Source of the DNA: Nocardioides marmoriginsengisoli
GTDB taxonomy: Bacteria; Actinomycetota; Actinomycetes; Propionibacteriales; Nocardioidaceae
Length of the DNA: 64,000 bases
Assembly (NCBI RefSeq): GCF_003725695.1
Contig: NZ_RJSE01000007.1
Coordinates: 1,490,508-1,554,507, forward strand
Direction of reading: 5' to 3'
Position numbers and translations under genes: made by a program. This document shows positions 31,120 through 40,620 of the stretch, piece after piece (positions within the stretch are counted from its first letter, which is position 1; each line of letters opens with the position of its first letter). The notes below the pieces were generated by a model that was not told where the DNA came from, made no database searches, and worked only from the letters and a program-made list of their open reading frames with translations.

Positions 31120-32846
31120 ACGCCTCACCCTTGTCCGCCCAGGCAGCGGCCCAGATGCTGTCGACCCTGGTCCGGCTGCGCGAGGCGCTGGAGTCCGCCC
31201 GGCTGCCGCTGGAGATCCCGGACGTCGAGATCGCCCGCAAGGCCCGCGTGGAGATGCTCGACCAGCTCGAGGACTACATCCTGCCCCGGCTGATCCAGAT
31301 CGACGCGCCGCTGCTGACCGTGGTCGGCGGCTCCACCGGCGCCGGCAAGTCGACCCTGGTCAACTCGCTCGTCGGCGCCCGGGTGACGCTGCCCGGCGTG
31401 CTCCGGCCGACCACCCGGTCGCCGGTGCTGGTCTTCAACCCGGCCGACGCGGAGTGGTTCGAGGAGGCGCGGATCCTGCCCGACCTCGAGCGCACCCTGG
31501 AGGCCTCGACCGACACCGGCCGGCTTCAGCTGGTCCGGTCCGAGGCGATCCCACCGGGGCTCGCGGTCCTGGACGCGCCGGACATCGATTCCGTGGAGGA
31601 GCAGAACCGGACCCTGGCCGCGCAGCTACTCGGCGCGGCCGACCTGTGGCTCTTCGTCACCTCCGCCGCCCGGTACGCCGACCAGGTCCCGTGGGAGTTC
31701 CTCAAGCAGGCGGCCGACCGCAGCGCCGCCGTCGCGATCGTGCTGGACCGGACCGCGCCGAGCGCGATCGAGGAGGTCAGCACGCACCTGGCCCGGATGC
31801 TCAGCGCGCGCGGGCTGCGGGACTCGCCGCTCTTCATCGTGCCGGAGGGGAAGGTCGACGAGGCCGGGCTGCTGCCCTCGACGACGGTCCGGGAGATCCG
31901 GGCCTGGCTGAGCTCGCTCGCGGCCGACGCGGGCGCGCGCCAGGCCGTCGTACGGACGACGCTGGAGGGGGCGATCCGGTCCCTGTCGACCCGGACCTAC
32001 GCGGTCGCCGACGCCTGCCACGACCAGGTCGAGATCGCCGGGCGGCTGCGTCGCGACGCGGAGGCGTCGTACGAGGCCGCGCTGAACGAGATCGACCACG
32101 CCTGCGCCGACGGCACCCTGCTGCGCGGCGAGGTGCTCGCCCGCTGGCAGGAGTTCGTCGGCACCGGCGAGCTGCTCAAGACGCTGGAGTCGAAGGTGAG
32201 CTGGCTCCGCGACCGGGTCACCAACGCGGTCAAGGGTCAGCCGCAGCACGCCGAGCGGGTGACCGTGGCGGTCGAGTCCGGGCTGCAGACGCTGATCCTG
32301 GAGCACGCCGAGGCCGCCGCCGAGCGCACCGACGCGGCCTGGCGGATGATCGCGGCCGGCCGGGACCTGCTGGGTGCCACCGAGCAGGACCTCTCCCGGG
32401 CCTCCCGCGACCTGCGCCCGCGCGCCGAGACGGTGATCCGCGAGTGGCAGCAGGGCGTCCTCGACATGGTCCGCGACGAGGGGGCCGACAAGCGCTCCAC
32501 CGCACGGTTCCTGGCGTACGGCGTCAACGGCCTCTCGGTCGCGCTGATGGTGACGGTCTTCGCCTCCACCGGTGGTGTCACCGGTGCCGAGGTCGGCATC
32601 GCCGGCGGCTCCGCGGTCCTCGGCCAGAAGATCCTGGAGGCCGTCTTCGGTGACCAGGCCGTACGCCGGCTGATCGAGCGGGCGCGCGAGGACCTGAACC
32701 TGCGGATGCTGCACCTGCTGGAGAGCGAGCGCCGCCGGTTCGGCGACCTGCTCGACGCGCTCGCGCTCTCCGCGACGGCCGAGGAGGAGCTGCGTGCCGG
32801 CGCCCGGCACATCGACGACATCCGCTTCGCGTCCCACCTCACCTGA
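31116..32846 (+). CDS. Dynamin-like GTPase, first of a pair
   Basis: 576 residues. G domain in the N-terminal half: P-loop GGSTGAGKST (71-80) and G3 DAPD (153-156); the usual N/TKxD G4 motif is replaced by VLDRTAP. It is followed by a long helical region and a hydrophobic segment near residues 465-505 (SVALMVTVFASTGGVTGAEV). The arrangement of two adjacent dynamin-like genes followed by a second ssb resembles the Streptomyces dynA-dynB region, whose products stabilise FtsZ rings at sporulation septa (memory; synteny not verified). The start is the ATG overlapping the PrsW stop. Confidence 0.85.
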   Translation: MNASPLSAQAAAQMLSTLVRLREALESARLPLEIPDVEIARKARVEMLDQLEDYILPRLIQIDAPLLTVVGGSTGAGKSTLVNSLVGARVTLPGVLRPTTRSPVLVFNPADAEWFEEARILPDLERTLEASTDTGRLQLVRSEAIPPGLAVLDAPDIDSVEEQNRTLAAQLLGAADLWLFVTSAARYADQVPWEFLKQAADRSAAVAIVLDRTAPSAIEEVSTHLARMLSARGLRDSPLFIVPEGKVDEAGLLPSTTVREIRAWLSSLAADAGARQAVVRTTLEGAIRSLSTRTYAVADACHDQVEIAGRLRRDAEASYEAALNEIDHACADGTLLRGEVLARWQEFVGTGELLKTLESKVSWLRDRVTNAVKGQPQHAERVTVAVESGLQTLILEHAEAAAERTDAAWRMIAAGRDLLGATEQDLSRASRDLRPRAETVIREWQQGVLDMVRDEGADKRSTARFLAYGVNGLSVALMVTVFASTGGVTGAEVGIAGGSAVLGQKILEAVFGDQAVRRLIERAREDLNLRMLHLLESERRRFGDLLDALALSATAEEELRAGARHIDDIRFASHLT

Positions 32847-32852
32847 GGTCGG

Positions 32853-32858
32853 TAGGCT
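32853..32858 (+). promoter_or_regulatory. -10 element of the second dynamin-like gene
   Basis: TAGGCT ends 6 nt before the ATG at 32865, giving a possible internal leaderless start within the operon. Confidence 0.45.
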
Positions 32859-32864
32859 GAGCGC

Positions 32865-34517
32865 ATGACCTCCTTGCTTGAGGGTGCCAAGAAGTTGGTC
32901 ACCCGCGGTACCGACATCGGCGTCCGCGTGAAGGGCCTCGATGCCGCTGTCGGTGCGGCTCGGGGTCGCCTCGACGACGCGCTGCTCGATCCCGCGGCCG
33001 AGGTGGTCACCCGGGCCAGCGAGCGGCTGCGGCTCTCCGCCGACCACACCGTGGTCGCGCTCGGCGGGGCGACGGGCTCGGGCAAGTCCTCCACCTTCAA
33101 CGCCCTCGTCGGGCTGGACCTGGCCTCGGTCGGCGTCCGGCGTCCGACCACCTCGTGGGCGACCGCGTGCACCTGGGGTACCGACGGTGCCGGCGAGCTG
33201 CTGGAGTGGCTCGGCATCCCGCCGCGCCACCAGGTCGTCCGGGACTCGATGCTCGACACCGGCCGCGAGGCGAAGGACATGAACGGCCTGGTGCTGCTCG
33301 ACATGCCCGACCACGACTCGACCGAGGTCTCGCACCACCTCGAGGTCGACCGCCTGGTCCGGCTCGCCGACCTGCTGATCTGGGTCCTGGATCCGCAGAA
33401 GTACGCCGACGCCGCCATCCATGACGGCTTCCTGCGGCCGCTGGCCGCCCACCAGGGCGTGATGATGGTCGTGCTCAACCACATCGACGAGGTGGCCGAG
33501 GACCGGCGCGACGGCATGGTCGCGGACCTGCGCCGGCTGCTCGACGCCGACGGCCTCCAGGGCATTACCCTGATCGCGGTCTCGGCGCGCGAGGGCATCG
33601 GCATCGACGAGCTGCGCCGGGCGATCACCAAGCGGGTCGCCGACAAGGCCGCCACCAAGGCCCGGATCTCGACCAACCTCACCGAGGTGACCGCCTCCCT
33701 GAGCGCGGTCAGCGGCACCGCGCCGGCTCCCCAGGTGACCGATCGCGACCAGGTGGAGGTCCGGGACGCGATCGCCGACGCGGCCGGGGTGCCGATCGTC
33801 GTGGACGCCGTCCAGCGCGCCAGCCTGATCCGGGCCCAGCGGGCGACCGGCTGGCCGGTCACCTCCTGGCTCTCCCGGTTGCGGCGCGACCCGCTGAAGA
33901 AGCTCAACCTGGACCTCGGCGCCTCCGGCAAGGACCTGCTCGCGAGCGCGCGGGTGGCGCTTCCGGACGCCAACCAGGTCCAGCACGCGCGGGTCGACTC
34001 CGCGGTGCGCCAGCTCTCCGACCGGCTGTCCGCCGACCTGAGCCGCCCGTGGGCGACGGCGGTACGGCGGGCCTCGACCTCGCGCCTCGCCGAGCTCGAC
34101 GACCGGCTGGACCGGGCGGTCGGCTCGACCGACCTCGGCGTCAGCCGGATCCCGCTCTGGACCCGCGCCGTCCGCGGCATCCAGTGGTTGCTGCTGCTGG
34201 CCGCGGTCGCCGGCGGTCTCTGGCTGGTCGCGCTGGCGGCGGTCGACTTCCTCAAGCTGGACGTGCCCAGCCCGGAGCTCGCCGATATCCCGGTCCCGAC
34301 CTTGCTGCTCGCCGGCGGTGTCGGACTCGGGCTGCTGCTTTCCGCGGCGTGCCACGCCCTGGTCTCGCGGAGCGCCAAGCGCCGCGCGCACCAGGCGGAC
34401 GTCCGGCTGCGCAAGGCCGTCGACGAGGTGACCGAGGAGCTGGTCGTCGGACCGCTCCGGGTCGAGCTCGACGCCTACCGGACGACCGTCGAGGGGCTGA
34501 AGACCGCTCGCGGCTGA
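32865..34517 (+). CDS. Dynamin-like GTPase, second of a pair
   Basis: 550 residues. Complete G motifs: P-loop GGATGSGKSS (67-76), G3 DMPD (146-149) and G4 NHID (204-207). Two transmembrane helices near the C-terminus (about 430-455 and 475-495: WLLLLAAVAGGLWLVALAAV and LLLAGGVGLGLLLSAA), so it is membrane-anchored, while the first GTPase has only one weak hydrophobic stretch. The two probably form a hetero-oligomeric membrane-remodelling complex acting on the division septum, by analogy with bacterial dynamin pairs. It lies 18 nt after the first GTPase gene. Confidence 0.87.
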   Translation: MTSLLEGAKKLVTRGTDIGVRVKGLDAAVGAARGRLDDALLDPAAEVVTRASERLRLSADHTVVALGGATGSGKSSTFNALVGLDLASVGVRRPTTSWATACTWGTDGAGELLEWLGIPPRHQVVRDSMLDTGREAKDMNGLVLLDMPDHDSTEVSHHLEVDRLVRLADLLIWVLDPQKYADAAIHDGFLRPLAAHQGVMMVVLNHIDEVAEDRRDGMVADLRRLLDADGLQGITLIAVSAREGIGIDELRRAITKRVADKAATKARISTNLTEVTASLSAVSGTAPAPQVTDRDQVEVRDAIADAAGVPIVVDAVQRASLIRAQRATGWPVTSWLSRLRRDPLKKLNLDLGASGKDLLASARVALPDANQVQHARVDSAVRQLSDRLSADLSRPWATAVRRASTSRLAELDDRLDRAVGSTDLGVSRIPLWTRAVRGIQWLLLLAAVAGGLWLVALAAVDFLKLDVPSPELADIPVPTLLLAGGVGLGLLLSAACHALVSRSAKRRAHQADVRLRKAVDEVTEELVVGPLRVELDAYRTTVEGLKTARG

Positions 34518-34552
34518 GTCCACAGGGCCCTCGGGCCCGAGGGTTGTGCACA
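34516..34552. other. Palindrome flanked by DnaA-box-like sequences upstream of ssb
   Basis: GAGTCCACA (34516-34524, 7 of 9 to TTGTCCACA) and TTGTGCACA (34544-34552, 8 of 9) flank a perfect 16-bp palindrome CCCTCGGGCCCGAGGG (34528-34543). The palindrome could also serve as a short terminator for the GTPase gene. Confidence 0.35.
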
Positions 34553-34627
34553 GGCCTCCGGCGCCGAGCGGCACCGAGGTCGACGGTTCTCCAGGCTTGC
34601 TCCGACTACTAGTTGGAGGAGGACGAG

Positions 34628-35110
34628 ATGAACGAGACCTACGTGACCTTGCAGGGATGGGTCGGCAACGAGGTGGACGTCCGGGACGTCGGCGACACCC
34701 AGTGCGCGTCGTTCCGGGTGGGCTGCACGCCGCGGTACCTCAAGGGCGGTGACTGGGTGGAGGGCCAGACCTCCTGGTACACGGTGAATTGCTGGCGCGG
34801 CCTCGGTCGCAACGTGGCCGACTCGGTCCGCAAGGGCGACGCGGTGGTGGTGCACGGCCGGGTCCGCGTCGACGTGTGGGAGCGCGAGGACCAGCAGGCG
34901 TCGGTGAGCTGGCTGGTGGACGCGACCTTCGTCGGCCACGACCTGAGCAAGGGCACCAGCGCGTTCGCCCGGTCGACCCGGGCTCCGGTGGCCGAGCAGG
35001 CCCTGGACGAGGGCGTCCGTGAGCTGGTGCACTCCTACGACCCGGTCGGTCCGCGGCTGGACTCGGACGGGAACGCCCTGCCTGATCCGGGGCGCGAACC
35101 CGCTGCGTGA
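34628..35110 (+). CDS. ssb: Single-stranded DNA-binding protein (SsbB-type paralogue)
   Basis: 160 residues with an OB fold: TYVTLQGWVGNEVDVRDVGD, ASFRVGCTPRYLKGG, SWYTVNCWRGLGRNVADSVRKGDAVVVHGRVRV. It binds ssDNA as a tetramer. The C-terminus lacks the acidic DDDIPF-type tail that recruits partner proteins in the main SSB, so this is the second SSB; in Streptomyces the equivalent acts in chromosome segregation during sporulation (memory). The ATG at 34628 has GGAGGAG just upstream. The adjacent dynamin-like genes fit a role in cell division. Confidence 0.92.
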   Translation: MNETYVTLQGWVGNEVDVRDVGDTQCASFRVGCTPRYLKGGDWVEGQTSWYTVNCWRGLGRNVADSVRKGDAVVVHGRVRVDVWEREDQQASVSWLVDATFVGHDLSKGTSAFARSTRAPVAEQALDEGVRELVHSYDPVGPRLDSDGNALPDPGREPAA

Positions 35111-35128
35111 TCCGGGGCGCGCGGCCCG

Positions 35129-35134
35129 TAGGCT
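35129..35134 (+). promoter_or_regulatory. -10 element of ettA (leaderless)
   Basis: TAGGCT ends 8 nt before the ATG at 35143. No ribosome site. Confidence 0.45.
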
Positions 35135-35142
35135 TCTCGGTT

Positions 35143-36825
<1,683 letters not shown>

Positions 36826-36828
36826 GGC

Positions 36829-37323
36829 TCAGTGCTCGCGGATGTCCTCGAACTTCGGGTTCTCCTCGAGCAGCTGATCGCTGACCGCGTTCATCACCCG
36901 GCCGAGGGCGGCGAAGTCGTCCTTGTCGGCCAGGTCGACGAAGTGCGCCCGGACGCCGGCGACATGGGTGTGCGCGGCGGCCTGGAGCAGCTCCCAGCCG
37001 GCCGCGGTCATCACCGCGTCGACGCCGCGCTTGTCACCCTCGGCGGCCTCGCGACGGATCAGCCCGGCCTTCTCCATCCGGCTCACCGTGTGCGTCACCC
37101 GGCTCCGCGAGTGCTGCATCGACTCGGCGATCTGCGCCATCCGCAGCGTCTTGTCCGGGCGTTCCGAGAGCCGGACCAGGATCTCGTACTCGGCCATCGA
37201 GATGCCGTGCTCGGTGCGCATCTCCCGATCCAGGGTGTCCATCAGCAGGGTCGAGCCGACCAGGTAGGCACGCCAGTCGTTCTGCTGGTCGGGATCCAGC
37301 CAACGTGTTTCTGATCCGGTCAT
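36829..37323 (-). CDS. MarR-family transcriptional regulator
   Basis: 164 residues, winged helix-turn-helix. HTH and wing at about residues 40-105: ISMAEYEILVRLSERPDKTL, then MAQIAESMQHSRSRVTHTVSRMEKAGLI (recognition helix SRSRVTHTVSRM) and RREAAEGDKRGVDAVMTAAG (wing). The Asp-Arg of the wing (GDKRG) matches the family. Binds DNA as a dimer and is released by ligands or oxidation. It is divergent from yceI, with a perfect palindrome in the yceI leader, and a similar palindrome lies in the pirin promoter at 17622. Likely represses yceI, pirin and perhaps itself. Confidence 0.93.
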   Translation of the reverse strand: MTGSETRWLDPDQQNDWRAYLVGSTLLMDTLDREMRTEHGISMAEYEILVRLSERPDKTLRMAQIAESMQHSRSRVTHTVSRMEKAGLIRREAAEGDKRGVDAVMTAAGWELLQAAAHTHVAGVRAHFVDLADKDDFAALGRVMNAVSDQLLEENPKFEDIREH

Positions 37324-37330
37324 GGGCGGG

Positions 37331-37336
37331 AGTCTA
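37331..37336 (-). promoter_or_regulatory. -10 element of the MarR gene (leaderless)
   Basis: TAGACT on the minus strand ends 7 nt before the ATG at 37323. Confidence 0.5.
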
Positions 37337-37375
37337 AGCCTGACGAGCCCCGGGAATATCTCGCCGCGCCAGTAG

Positions 37376-37404
37376 TTGAACTTTGTACGACCTGATGCTA
37401 AGGT
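37376..37404 (+). promoter_or_regulatory. Promoter of yceI
   Basis: -35 TTGAAC (37376-37381), 17-nt spacer, -10 TAAGGT (37399-37404). Predicted transcription start near 37411, immediately before the operator-like palindrome. The -35 lies in an additional half-site (TAGTTGAA, 37373-37380). Confidence 0.55.
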
Positions 37405-37412
37405 CGTTCAAG

Positions 37413-37428
37413 AGTTGAAAGTTCAACT
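37413..37428. promoter_or_regulatory. MarR-type operator candidate in front of yceI
   Basis: Perfect inverted repeat AGTTGAA-AG-TTCAACT, positioned over the predicted transcription start. The extended right half TTCAACTAA matches the pirin-site half TTGAACTAA at 8 of 9 positions, with the same 2-nt spacer. Confidence 0.65.
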
Positions 37429-37456
37429 AACCAGGATCTCAGGAAGAGGCACTCAC

Positions 37457-38005
37457 ATGACCAGCACCGCTCCCAGCACCGACGTCGTCGCCGGCGTCTG
37501 GACCATCGACCCCAGCCACTCCGAGGTCGGCTTCACCGTTCGTCACCTGATGAGCAAGGTCCGCGGCCAGTTCGAGAAGTTCGAGGGCAAGCTCACCACC
37601 GGCACCACCCTGGCGGAGACCGCCGCCGAGGCGACCATCGACCTGAACTCGATCAACACCCGCGACGAGCAGCGCGACGGCCACCTGCGCTCGGGCGACT
37701 TCTTCGACACCGAGAACACCGGCCCGATGACGTTCTCGTCGCTCTCCTTCGACGGCGCGACCGCCAAGGGCACCCTCACCATCAAGGGCGTCGCCCGTGA
37801 GGTCGACCTGGACGTCGAGTTCCTCGGCATCGACAAGGACCCGTGGGGCGGCACCCGGATCGGTTTCGAGGCGACCACCGAGATCAGCCGCAAGGACTTC
37901 GGCGTCGACTTCAACATCCCGCTCGACGGCGGCAAGCTCCTGATCGGCGACGCGGTGAAGATCCACCTCGCCGTGGAGGCCGTGCTCGAGGCCCCGCAGG
38001 CCTGA
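37457..38005 (+). CDS. YceI-family lipocalin-like protein
   Basis: 182 residues. YceI fold: GVWTIDPSHSEVGFTVRHLMSKVRG at the start (highly conserved His), then EATIDLNSINTRDEQRDGHLRSGDFFD, TFSSLSF, GTLTIKGVAREVDLDVEF, and IGFEATTEISRKDFGVDFN. These beta-barrels bind polyisoprenoids or amphiphiles. No signal peptide, so cytosolic here. The ATG at 37457 has AGGAAGAGG 8 nt upstream. Under a promoter with a MarR-type palindrome, divergent from the MarR gene. Co-regulation with pirin suggests an inducible stress or aromatic response; this is inference. Confidence 0.95.
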   Translation: MTSTAPSTDVVAGVWTIDPSHSEVGFTVRHLMSKVRGQFEKFEGKLTTGTTLAETAAEATIDLNSINTRDEQRDGHLRSGDFFDTENTGPMTFSSLSFDGATAKGTLTIKGVAREVDLDVEFLGIDKDPWGGTRIGFEATTEISRKDFGVDFNIPLDGGKLLIGDAVKIHLAVEAVLEAPQA

Positions 38006-38015
38006 GCCCAAGCGA

Positions 38016-38048
38016 AAGCGCCCCGGACCCACTGGGTCCGGGGCGCTT
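38016..38048. terminator. Bidirectional terminator between yceI and the thiolase gene
   Basis: 15-bp perfect stem AAGCGCCCCGGACCC/GGGTCCGGGGCGCTT with a 3-nt loop. It lies between convergent genes. Confidence 0.88.
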
Positions 38049-38058
38049 CGTCGTTGGA

Positions 38059-39270
38059 TCAGACGCGCTCGAGGATCATCGCCATGCCCTGGCCGCCACC
38101 CACGCACATGGTGATCAGGCCGGTGGACTTGTCGTGCCACTCCAGCGAGTTGAGCATGGTGTTCTGCAGCCGGGCGCCGGTCATGCCGAACGGGTGGCCG
38201 ACCGCGATCGCGCCGCCGTTGACGTTGAGCCGGTCGATGTCGATGCCCAGGTCCTGGTACGACGGCACGACCTGCGCGGCGAACGCCTCGTTGATCTCGA
38301 CCAGGTCGATGTCGCCGATGGACATGTTCGCGTGCTTCAGCGCCTGCTTGGTCGCCTCGACCGGGCCCAGGCCCATGATCTCGGGGGAGAGGCCGGTGAC
38401 GCCGGTGGAGACGATCCGCGCGAGCGGGGTCAGGCCGAGCTCCTTGGCCTTCGTGTCGGACATCACGATCACCGCGGCGGCGCCGTCGTTCAGGGCGCAG
38501 CAGTTGCCCGCGGTGACCACGCCGTCGGGGCGGAAGACCGGGTCCAGGCCGGCGATCGCGTCGTAGGTGACGCCCGCGCGCGGGCCGTCGTCGGCCGTGA
38601 CGACGGTGCCGTCGGCCAGGGTCACCGGGGTGATCTCACGGGCCCAGAAGCCGTCCGCGATCGCCTTCTCGGCGAGGTTCTGGCTGCGCACCGCGAACTC
38701 GTCGAGCTCCTGGCGCTTCAGGCCGCGCAGGCGGGCGACGTTCTCCGCGGTCTGGCCCATCGCGATGTAGATGTCCGGGACCAGGCCGTCTTCGCGCGGG
38801 TCGTGCCAGTCCTGGCCGCCCTTGGCGTACTCCTCGGTGCGCTGCTGGGCGTCGGCGAAGATCGGGTTCTTGGTGTTCGGGAGGTGGTCCGAGGTGCCGA
38901 ACTGGAAGCGGGACACGGTCTCGACGCCGGCCGAGATGAAGACGTCGCCCTCGCCGGCCTTGATCGCGTGGAACGCCATCCGGGAGGTCTGCACCGAGGA
39001 GGAGCAGTACCGGGTGATCGTGGTGCCGGGGATCTCGTAGCCGAGCAGCGTCGAGACGATCCGGCCCATGTTGTTGCCGGCCTCGCCGCCCGGGAGACCG
39101 CAGCCGAGGATCAGGTCGTTGATCGTGCTCGGGTCGAGCCCGGGGATCTTGTCCAGGGCCGCCTTGATGATCAGGGCGCTGAGGTCGTCGGGACGGAACT
39201 CCTTGAGCGAGCCCTTGTTCGCGCGGCCGATGGGGGTCCTGGCTGCGGAAACGATCACTGCCTCGGGCAT
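38059..39270 (-). CDS. Acetyl-CoA acetyltransferase (thiolase)
   Basis: 403 residues. Thiolase fold with nucleophile Cys89 in ITRYCSSSVQT, the NEAFAAQV segment, His in NGGAIAVGHPFGMTGAR, and second Cys in MCVGGGQGMA. Cleaves or forms 3-ketoacyl-CoA in fatty-acid or sterol degradation or acetoacetyl-CoA synthesis. The ATG at 39270 is chosen: PEAVIVSAARTPIG is the normal N-terminus and GGAGAA lies about 7 nt upstream. The region upstream carries a KstR-like palindrome, which suggests lipid or steroid catabolism; I cannot assign a FadA number. Confidence 0.94.
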   Translation of the reverse strand: MPEAVIVSAARTPIGRANKGSLKEFRPDDLSALIIKAALDKIPGLDPSTINDLILGCGLPGGEAGNNMGRIVSTLLGYEIPGTTITRYCSSSVQTSRMAFHAIKAGEGDVFISAGVETVSRFQFGTSDHLPNTKNPIFADAQQRTEEYAKGGQDWHDPREDGLVPDIYIAMGQTAENVARLRGLKRQELDEFAVRSQNLAEKAIADGFWAREITPVTLADGTVVTADDGPRAGVTYDAIAGLDPVFRPDGVVTAGNCCALNDGAAAVIVMSDTKAKELGLTPLARIVSTGVTGLSPEIMGLGPVEATKQALKHANMSIGDIDLVEINEAFAAQVVPSYQDLGIDIDRLNVNGGAIAVGHPFGMTGARLQNTMLNSLEWHDKSTGLITMCVGGGQGMAMILERV

Positions 39271-39326
39271 GGGTGGTTCTCCGATCATCGTCTGTGAGGT
39301 GGACAACTCTGCGGCTGTCCTCCGTC

Positions 39327-39332
39327 ATCTTA
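39327..39332 (-). promoter_or_regulatory. Possible -10 element of the thiolase gene
   Basis: TAAGAT on the minus strand, giving a leader of about 50 nt with a ribosome site. It abuts the KstR-like operator. Confidence 0.4.
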
Positions 39333-39344
39333 GAACCAGTTCTG
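39331..39344. promoter_or_regulatory. KstR-like (TetR-family) operator candidate
   Basis: TAGAACCAGTTCTG contains the perfect repeat AGAAC-CA-GTTCT and fits TnnAACnnGTTnnA except for the last base. It lies between the divergent thiolase and thioesterase genes. Confidence 0.5.
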
Positions 39345-39361
39345 ATGGTTGGATCTGGGGT

Positions 39362-40216
39362 GTGCGTCACACCTACGAGTGCCCGCTGCGCTGGGCCGAC
39401 ATGGACCTGCTCGGCCACATCAACAACGTCGCCTACGTGGACTACCTCCAGGAGGCCCGGATCGCGATGCTGGCCGAGGTGCGGAAGATCGTCGGTAGCC
39501 GTCCGGAGGAGGGCGTCGTCGTGGTGCGGCACGAGCTCGACTTCGCGGCGCCGCTGAAGTACCGCAAGCGCCCGGTGCTGATCGATACCTGGGTCAGCGA
39601 GGTGCGCGCGGGCTCGTTCACGACGGCGTACGAGATCTACGACGAGACTCCCGAGGGGCGGGTCGTCTACCTGCGGGCGTGGTCCCGGCTGGCGCCGATG
39701 TCGCTGGCGACCGGAGCGCCGCGGCGACTCGGTGCCGAGGAGCGTGATGCCCTGGCGGCGTACGTCGAGCCGGCCGAGCCCCGGACGGCGCTCACCGCGG
39801 AGGGCCGGTCGCAGCACGTCTACCCGGTGCACGTCCGCTGGTCCGACCTGGACACCTACCACCACGTGAACAACGTGAAGTTCATCGAGTACTTCCAGGA
39901 GTCCCGGATCGCCTACACCCGGTCGTTCCACCAGGAGGGCGACGTCTTCGGTGCGTTCGTGGTGGCCCGGATCGACGTCGACTTCCTCCGCCCGATCACC
40001 TACCGGGCGGAACCGTACGAGGCGCACAACTGGATCAGCAAGGTCGGCAGGACCTCGGCGGTGTTCGCCAGCGAGATCCGGGACGGCGACGCCGTGCTGG
40101 CGAGGAGCCAGGTGGTCGCGGTCGGGTTCGACCCCGACACCCAGCGCTCAGCTCCGCTGCCGCCGGACCACCACGGGCGGCTGCTCGAGCAGCTCGCGCT
40201 CTCCGGCCTCGGCTAG
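39362..40216 (+). CDS. Acyl-CoA thioesterase with two hotdog domains
   Basis: 284 residues built of two 4-hydroxybenzoyl-CoA-thioesterase-like hotdog domains: YECPLRWADMDLLGHINNVAYVDYLQEAR (about 4-32) and YPVHVRWSDLDTYHHVNNVKFIEYFQESR (about 152-180). Each carries an Asp in the (R/L)W-x-D-x-D motif and the HxNN segment. Hydrolyses acyl-CoA to free acid and CoA; the cytosolic double-domain chain equals a dimer of single-domain enzymes. GTG start at 39362 by homology of the N-terminus. Divergent from the thiolase, sharing the operator region. Confidence 0.9.
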   Translation: MRHTYECPLRWADMDLLGHINNVAYVDYLQEARIAMLAEVRKIVGSRPEEGVVVVRHELDFAAPLKYRKRPVLIDTWVSEVRAGSFTTAYEIYDETPEGRVVYLRAWSRLAPMSLATGAPRRLGAEERDALAAYVEPAEPRTALTAEGRSQHVYPVHVRWSDLDTYHHVNNVKFIEYFQESRIAYTRSFHQEGDVFGAFVVARIDVDFLRPITYRAEPYEAHNWISKVGRTSAVFASEIRDGDAVLARSQVVAVGFDPDTQRSAPLPPDHHGRLLEQLALSGLG

Positions 40217-40219
40217 GGC

Positions 40220-40597
40220 TCAGCCCTCGGGCGTGTTCACCATGAACTGCGCCGCGTGCGTCACGTAGTCCCAGAACTGGGCGTCCTGCTCAGGGGTCAG
40301 GTCGACGCTGTCCAGGCCGGCGCGGAAGTGCTTCAACCACAGCCCGGCCGCGGCCGGGGTGACCTCGAACGGCGCGTGCCGCATCCGCAGCCGCGGGTGC
40401 CCGCGGGTCTCGGAGTACGTCGTCGGCCCGCCCCAGTACTGCGCCAGGAACAACCGGAAGCGCTCCTCGGCAGGACCGAGGTCCTCCTCGGGGTACATCG
40501 GTCGCAGGGCCTCGTCGGCGGCAACACCTTCGTAGAAGCGGTGCACGATCGCGGTGATCGTCTCCATCCCGCCGATCTCGTCATAGAACGTTGCCAT
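40220..40597 (-). CDS. Truncated haemoglobin, group II (GlbO type)
   Basis: 125 residues. Features of group II globins: FYDEIGGMETITAIVHRFYEG (helices A-B, Tyr22 at B10), LFLAQYWGGPTTYSETRGHPRLRMRHAPFEV with proximal His74 (F8), and Trp87 (G8) in AGLWLKHF. A haem protein for oxygen or nitric-oxide handling. The ATG at 40597 is chosen as the normal N-terminus. Convergent with the thioesterase, gap 3 nt. The name GlbO is by analogy with mycobacteria. Confidence 0.93.
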   Translation of the reverse strand: MATFYDEIGGMETITAIVHRFYEGVAADEALRPMYPEEDLGPAEERFRLFLAQYWGGPTTYSETRGHPRLRMRHAPFEVTPAAAGLWLKHFRAGLDSVDLTPEQDAQFWDYVTHAAQFMVNTPEG

Positions 40598-40620
40598 GGG
40601 TCCATTGTGCCGAGCCGGGT

